The notes beneath the pieces are model-generated. The model ran no database searches. It had not been told where the DNA came from and was given only the letters and a program-made list of their open reading frames with translations. A program made the translations under genes and the position numbers. DNA of 64,000 nt. Source: Paraburkholderia dioscoreae. Its GTDB lineage: Bacteria; Pseudomonadota; Gammaproteobacteria; Burkholderiales; Burkholderiaceae. The stretch's first letter is position 1, and each line of letters begins with the position of its first letter. Location of the stretch: NCBI RefSeq assembly GCF_902459535.1, contig NZ_LR699553.1, forward strand, positions 3,472,001-3,536,000. Reading direction: 5' to 3'. This document shows, in pieces, positions 60,062-64,000 of this stretch.

Positions 60062-63000
60062 TCAGCTGCGCGCACCGCTCTGCCCGGATTCCCCGGCCCG
60101 CGCCATTCTATCGAGTGCCGAGGCAATGCGTTCCTGCACCTCGCCGAGCGTATGCTGCAAGTCGCCGGCCGCGGCGTCTGCTTCGCCGTCGAGCATTTTC
60201 TCCAGCCGTGTGCATGCTTCCACCACGTCTTCGGCGTGCAGCATCGCAAAACCACCCTTGATCGAATGAACCCGCGACGATACCGCGCCCCAGTCGCCTT
60301 GCGCCATCGCGCTCTTCAATACCGCCAGCGAATCAGCGGTCTGCCGCTCCAGAGTGGCGCGCAAGTTGTCCGGCAACGCAGGGGCCGAGCGCCCCGCCGC
60401 CGCGTCGATGGCAGCCGCGGCCCGGGGATGAGCCCCGAGCCAGAGATAGCGCCGCGCCGCGGCATCGATCGACGCGAGCGACATCGGCTTGAGCAGCACG
60501 CCCGATATTCCCGCCTCGCGAAAGCGCCGCGAATCGGCAGCCGTGACGTCGGCTGTGATCGCGATGATCGGCGTGCGCGCTCCCTGATTGCGCAGGCATT
60601 GCGCGAACGTGTAGCCGTCCATCACCGGCATTCCAAGATCGGTGAATACGAGATCGTAGTGCCGCTCGTTGAACTTGCGCAGCGCGACCAGACCGTTCTC
60701 CACGATATCGCTCGTGTAGCTCAGTGTGTCGAGCTGATCGCGGATCAACTCACGGTTCACCTCGTCGTCTTCCGCCACGAGGACATGGATGCCGCGCGTG
60801 TCGGTTGCCTCGTCCGCCGTTTGCGAGTCGCCTTCGTGGGCGGGTGCTGTATCGTCGCCGTGCCGAAGCGGCAGCGTCACCGTGAAGATGCTGCCTTGGC
60901 CCTCTTCGCTGCTCATCTCGATCGTGCCGCCCATACCCTCGGCGATTCGCTTGCAGAGCGCCAGCCCCAGTCCCGTGCCTCCAAAACGGCGAGTAATCGA
61001 CGCATCGATCTGATCGAACGCATCGAACACGCGTGCCTGACGTTTCGCAGGAATGCCGATCCCGGTATCCGTCACGCGAATCACGAGCGGTATCGCCGGG
61101 TTGCCTTTGCCGGCGCTCACCTCGATCGACACGCTTCCCCGGTCGGTGAACTTGATGGCGTTGCTAAGCAGATTGACGACCATCTGGCGGATTCGCCCCG
61201 GATCACCCAGGTAATAGCGCGGCAGAGCCGCATCGATGGTATGCGTGAGTGCCAGCCCTTTGCGTTGCGCAAGCGGCATGAACATCGAGGTTGCCTGCCG
61301 GACCAGATCCGCCGCGTCGAAGCGGATCGATTCGAAACTCATCTCGCCCGCTTCGACCTTCGAGAAATCGAGAATATCGTTGAGAATCTGCAGCAATGCC
61401 CGCGACGACGACGCAACGGTCCGCACGCGCGCAACGACAGGCGCCGCCTGCGGCAGCCGTTCGAGCAGTTCGAGATGTCCAAGAATCGCGTTCAGCGGTG
61501 TGCGGATTTCATGACTCATCGACGCGAGAAATGCACTCTTTGCGGCATTCGCGCTGTCCGCCGCGTGCCGCGCGGCAGTCAACTCGCGCGCCAGCTGACG
61601 CTCGGCCGTGACATCCGATAAGGCTGCCACGATAACCGGTTGCCCCTCGTAAAACGACGGAGTCAATTTCGCTGCGATGTCGATCGTGGAGCCTTCGCCG
61701 CTTGGCAGATGCAGTTCGACATCGGAGGTTGTCGCCGCGTCGCCGCGCGAGGCCCGGAAGGCCGCTGGCGCGTGCTGCTTGAGCATGCCGCCGATCAACA
61801 CATCGCCTGCCGCCGCGACGCGCTTTTCGAGCGCCTGCATGTGCGCGCTCTCCAGCAGCACGGTATGGTTGTCGGCGTTGACGAGCGCCAGCCCGACCGG
61901 CACGGTTTCGATCAGGGTCCGACTCAGATGTTCGCTGTCGAAGACACGCTCCGAGCGTTCGAACAGAGGCACGAGGATCTTGCGGTTGAACAGCAGGACG
62001 AAGGTCCACAACAGGATAATCGCAAGGCCCGTGGCGATGGCCGATCCTGCGATATCCCGCGCCACGCGGCCGGCAATGACCTGCCCCGGCAACGAATAGG
62101 CCAGTTTCCATCCCGTGTTGCCGAGTGGCGCGCAGATCGACAGTTTGCCGTCGTGGAACGTGTCCGTGATGTCTTGCGTGGCAGAAGCGGGCTTCTGGCA
62201 GTGTGCCATCACGTAGTCCCGTTCCGACGAACTCAACTGACCGGATGCACTGCTCGTCACCGGCTCGGAGCGTTCGTCGAGGATCCAGTAGGCGCCGGAA
62301 AAACTGCCGGGCTCCAGTCGGTCGATCAATCGCTGCGGGCTGAATACGCCGGCCACCACACCGAACGGGCGACCGTTCGCACTGACTGGCGCGAGGATGC
62401 GGAGCAGCGTTTTTCCGCTGAGCGGATCGACCTGCGGACGCAGCCAGCGTAATTGCCTGGTGCGGCTCTGCTGCGCAGCGGCCCATGAAGCGAGGTTCGC
62501 CAGTCCTGCCGCGTAATAGGCCAACAGGCGTGCCGTGTCCGCAATGGCGGACTGTATTTGCGGGTTCGACAGATCGGGCAATGGGCTGATAGCGACCGCC
62601 GAGGCCGTGGGTGTCGCGATGTAGCCGCTGAGTCCCCACGGCAGTCCCACCGCATCGTTCATTGTCTTCACCAGGTTGCTACCCGAACCGGCGGTGGCTT
62701 TAGCGATGGCAAGGAAGCGGCCGATCCTTTCACCGTCCATGCTTTCCTCGCGAGAAAGCCGGACGATCAAGGCGCCGCGGGAATCCGGGCCCGAGGCAAA
62801 TACCAGGCGGCCGCCCTGCCCTTCGAATGCGCTCACGTCGGCCGCGTCCGCAGCGCCACTGCTCTTCGACACGGTTTCGACGCCCGCCGCCACGATACGA
62901 ACACGGGTCTCGCTCGCCCAGACAATGTCCATGACGCGTCCCAGATCGCGCTGGAACGTCTGCCGTTCGTCATTCAGATCCTCGCGAACGTAGCCGGCGA

Positions 63001-63118
63001 GACTCAGCGCGAAAGCCAGCAGAATGAAGAGCGTCAGTGCCGCCGCCCCCATGAACAGAATGATCCGCTGATGAACCCGGAACCGCGCAAGCAAATCAGG
63101 AGACGACGATGGGCGCAT
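60062..63118 (-). CDS. hybrid sensor histidine kinase (HisKA-HATPase-REC-HPt)
   Basis: The 1018-aa inner-membrane kinase has TM1 (about 19-43), a periplasmic sensor region, TM2 (about 355-378, IAGSAIATGLAIILLWTFVL), a PAS-like segment, HisKA with the phospho-His in MSHEIRTPLNAILGHLELLE (about 534), HATPase (NLLSNAIKF, DTGIGIPAKRQ, GGTGLGLALCKRI), a REC domain with the acceptor Asp in LVFTDLGMPVMDGYTFAQ, and a C-terminal HPt with His in VHSIKGGFAML. This four-step relay design is that of EvgS/BvgS/RcsC. Its partner is the divergent RcsB-like regulator. Confidence 0.94.
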   Translation of the reverse strand: MRPSSSPDLLARFRVHQRIILFMGAAALTLFILLAFALSLAGYVREDLNDERQTFQRDLGRVMDIVWASETRVRIVAAGVETVSKSSGAADAADVSAFEGQGGRLVFASGPDSRGALIVRLSREESMDGERIGRFLAIAKATAGSGSNLVKTMNDAVGLPWGLSGYIATPTASAVAISPLPDLSNPQIQSAIADTARLLAYYAAGLANLASWAAAQQSRTRQLRWLRPQVDPLSGKTLLRILAPVSANGRPFGVVAGVFSPQRLIDRLEPGSFSGAYWILDERSEPVTSSASGQLSSSERDYVMAHCQKPASATQDITDTFHDGKLSICAPLGNTGWKLAYSLPGQVIAGRVARDIAGSAIATGLAIILLWTFVLLFNRKILVPLFERSERVFDSEHLSRTLIETVPVGLALVNADNHTVLLESAHMQALEKRVAAAGDVLIGGMLKQHAPAAFRASRGDAATTSDVELHLPSGEGSTIDIAAKLTPSFYEGQPVIVAALSDVTAERQLARELTAARHAADSANAAKSAFLASMSHEIRTPLNAILGHLELLERLPQAAPVVARVRTVASSSRALLQILNDILDFSKVEAGEMSFESIRFDAADLVRQATSMFMPLAQRKGLALTHTIDAALPRYYLGDPGRIRQMVVNLLSNAIKFTDRGSVSIEVSAGKGNPAIPLVIRVTDTGIGIPAKRQARVFDAFDQIDASITRRFGGTGLGLALCKRIAEGMGGTIEMSSEEGQGSIFTVTLPLRHGDDTAPAHEGDSQTADEATDTRGIHVLVAEDDEVNRELIRDQLDTLSYTSDIVENGLVALRKFNERHYDLVFTDLGMPVMDGYTFAQCLRNQGARTPIIAITADVTAADSRRFREAGISGVLLKPMSLASIDAAARRYLWLGAHPRAAAAIDAAAGRSAPALPDNLRATLERQTADSLAVLKSAMAQGDWGAVSSRVHSIKGGFAMLHAEDVVEACTRLEKMLDGEADAAAGDLQHTLGEVQERIASALDRMARAGESGQSGARS

Positions 63119-63352
63119 GGCTAAAAAATATCAGGCTGGTTTTGTCGCCGGCGCGCAGACGACGCTGCGGCTCGCACGGCGAACGCAAACAGATCGGGCC
63201 CCGAACCAGGGCATGGCGGATATCCGGCTGGCATTCAATCGCCCTACGGGCGAACTCTCCTGGTATGATCCAAAGATGACGTCGTGGCGAGGCGAAAGGC
63301 CGCGTTTGCAGGCCCTGAATCGTAATCGGCATAAATGCGGGGCGGGGAAAAG

Positions 63353-64000
63353 ATGAGCGCCGGAAACCAGTTTTCGATAAAAGTCGTGATCGCCGACGAC
63401 CATCCTACTGTACTGGGTGGCCTCGTTCATGCGCTGGAGCCGGTCAGCACGATACAGATCGTCGCGACCTGCCAGAATTCGACCGAACTGATCGCGGCGC
63501 TCCAGAAGCAAACTTGCGACGTGGTCATTTCCGACTACGCGATGCCGAGCGGCGAGTACGGCGACGGACTCGTGCTCTTCGAATACCTGCGGCGCCATTT
63601 CCCGAAAGTCGGCATCATCGCGCTCACAGTAATGGACAGTCCGGCGGTCATACGTGCACTCATCTCGGCCGGCGTGACCTCCATTTTGAGCAAGTCCGAC
63701 GCGACCGGTCACATCATCACGGCGATTCATAGCAGCTATGCCGGCGGTTCGTATCTCTCACCTACCATCGAGCAAGTCGTGAACAACAGCGAGACGACCG
63801 GTGATCAACAGCCGCTTTCGCCGCGCGAACTCGAGGTCGCGCGATTATTCGCCTCCGGGCTCTCCATGACGGACATTGCCAGGCGGCTCAATCGCAGCAA
63901 ACAGACCGTCAGCACCCAAAAGACCACCGCGATGCGAAAGCTCGGCGTGGCGAACGACGTCGAACTCATCCGCTATGCAATCGAAAGCGGGCTGATCGCT
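63353..64000 (+). CDS. RcsB-like response regulator (partial, runs off the window)
   Basis: The visible 216 residues contain a REC domain (VVIADDHPTVLGGLVHALEP, acceptor Asp in VVISDYAMPSGEYGDGL) and a LuxR-type HTH (LSPRELEVARLFASGLSMTD, IARRLNRSKQTVSTQKTTAM). The wording of DDHP, GDGL.LF.YLRRHFP and the SPRE..VARLFA HTH is close to RcsB of enterobacteria. The ribosome binding site GGGGAAAAG precedes the ATG. No stop occurs before the end of the window. It is divergent from the hybrid kinase and presumably receives phosphate from its HPt domain. Confidence 0.92.
   Translation, partial: MSAGNQFSIKVVIADDHPTVLGGLVHALEPVSTIQIVATCQNSTELIAALQKQTCDVVISDYAMPSGEYGDGLVLFEYLRRHFPKVGIIALTVMDSPAVIRALISAGVTSILSKSDATGHIITAIHSSYAGGSYLSPTIEQVVNNSETTGDQQPLSPRELEVARLFASGLSMTDIARRLNRSKQTVSTQKTTAMRKLGVANDVELIRYAIESGLIA

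Noticed and set aside
60152..61621. Plus-strand open frame opposite the hybrid kinase
   Set aside because: Antisense shadow of the HPt, REC and HATPase domains.
63117..63356. Short plus-strand open frame between the hybrid kinase and the response regulator
   Set aside because: It starts inside the kinase start codon region, has no ribosome binding site and ends over the regulator start; the gap is better read as a divergent promoter region.
1..64000. CRISPR arrays or rRNA genes
   Set aside because: No regularly spaced repeats of 24-40 bp and no rRNA sequence were seen on reading both strands.

Overview
The window looks like a chromosomal stretch of a Burkholderiales bacterium, most likely Burkholderia or Paraburkholderia. 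The evidence is high GC, two trimeric porins with the start MKK...AHAQSSVTLYG, and the housekeeping order greB - relA/spoT - rpoZ - gmk - yicC facing rph - rdgB - hemW. All assignments were made by reading the sequence; no database search was run.

Layout. 1-14.4 kb is core chromosome: a secreted chorismate mutase, a DnaQ-type exonuclease fused to a GIY-YIG domain, a cold-shock protein, a porin with a candidate sRNA beside it, greB, two identical tRNA-Arg(ACG) genes, a relA/spoT gene broken by one extra base in an A/T homopolymer, rpoZ, gmk, yicC, rph, rdgB, hemW and tRNA-Ser(TGA). 14.45-24.68 kb is a 10.2-kb integrative element in the 3' end of that tRNA-Ser, bounded by a 15-bp duplication of the tRNA end. 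It carries a P4-type integrase with arrays of TGGTGGAC beside both ends, an AlpA-like regulator, a PC4-like protein, a PriCT-2/Toprim/RecA-like primase-helicase, a phage tail-type gene lacking a normal start codon, a lone HK97-type major capsid protein, a DUF3606 protein and a DUF4145 protein. No terminase, portal, protease or tail assembly genes are visible, so it reads as a phage-satellite-like element.

24.7-34.2 kb holds a benzoylformate decarboxylase with a divergent LysR regulator, a RidA protein, a Bcr/CflA efflux pump, an EVE-like protein, hemL, ribD and ribE. 34.2-39.3 kb is an accessory patch: paired TGACGGTATA repeats, a secreted choloylglycine-hydrolase-family enzyme, a membrane protein, a GNAT acetyltransferase, an intact IS2-like insertion sequence with a 5-bp target duplication, and gene debris.

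39.3-56.7 kb contains a 1-Cys peroxiredoxin, a second porin and a large catabolic locus. Ten co-directional genes encode a DapA-type aldolase/lyase, a GlcG/HbpS protein, two NtaA/SnaA/DszA-type flavin monooxygenases, a crotonase and a complete LivKHMFG-like ABC importer. Divergent from them are a 1-Cys peroxiredoxin and an ArsR regulator. A second unit holds OsmC, a third flavin monooxygenase and an MFS transporter, beside a MocR-like regulator that lacks the usual PLP lysine. Together this suggests import and oxidative breakdown of an organosulfur or N-containing compound with built-in peroxide defence; the substrate is not determinable from sequence. 56.7-64 kb has two broken genes joined by a deletion (MlaE-type permease and SYLF lipid-binding protein), an amidohydrolase, a short pilin-like protein, and a hybrid histidine kinase divergent from an RcsB-like response regulator that runs off the end.
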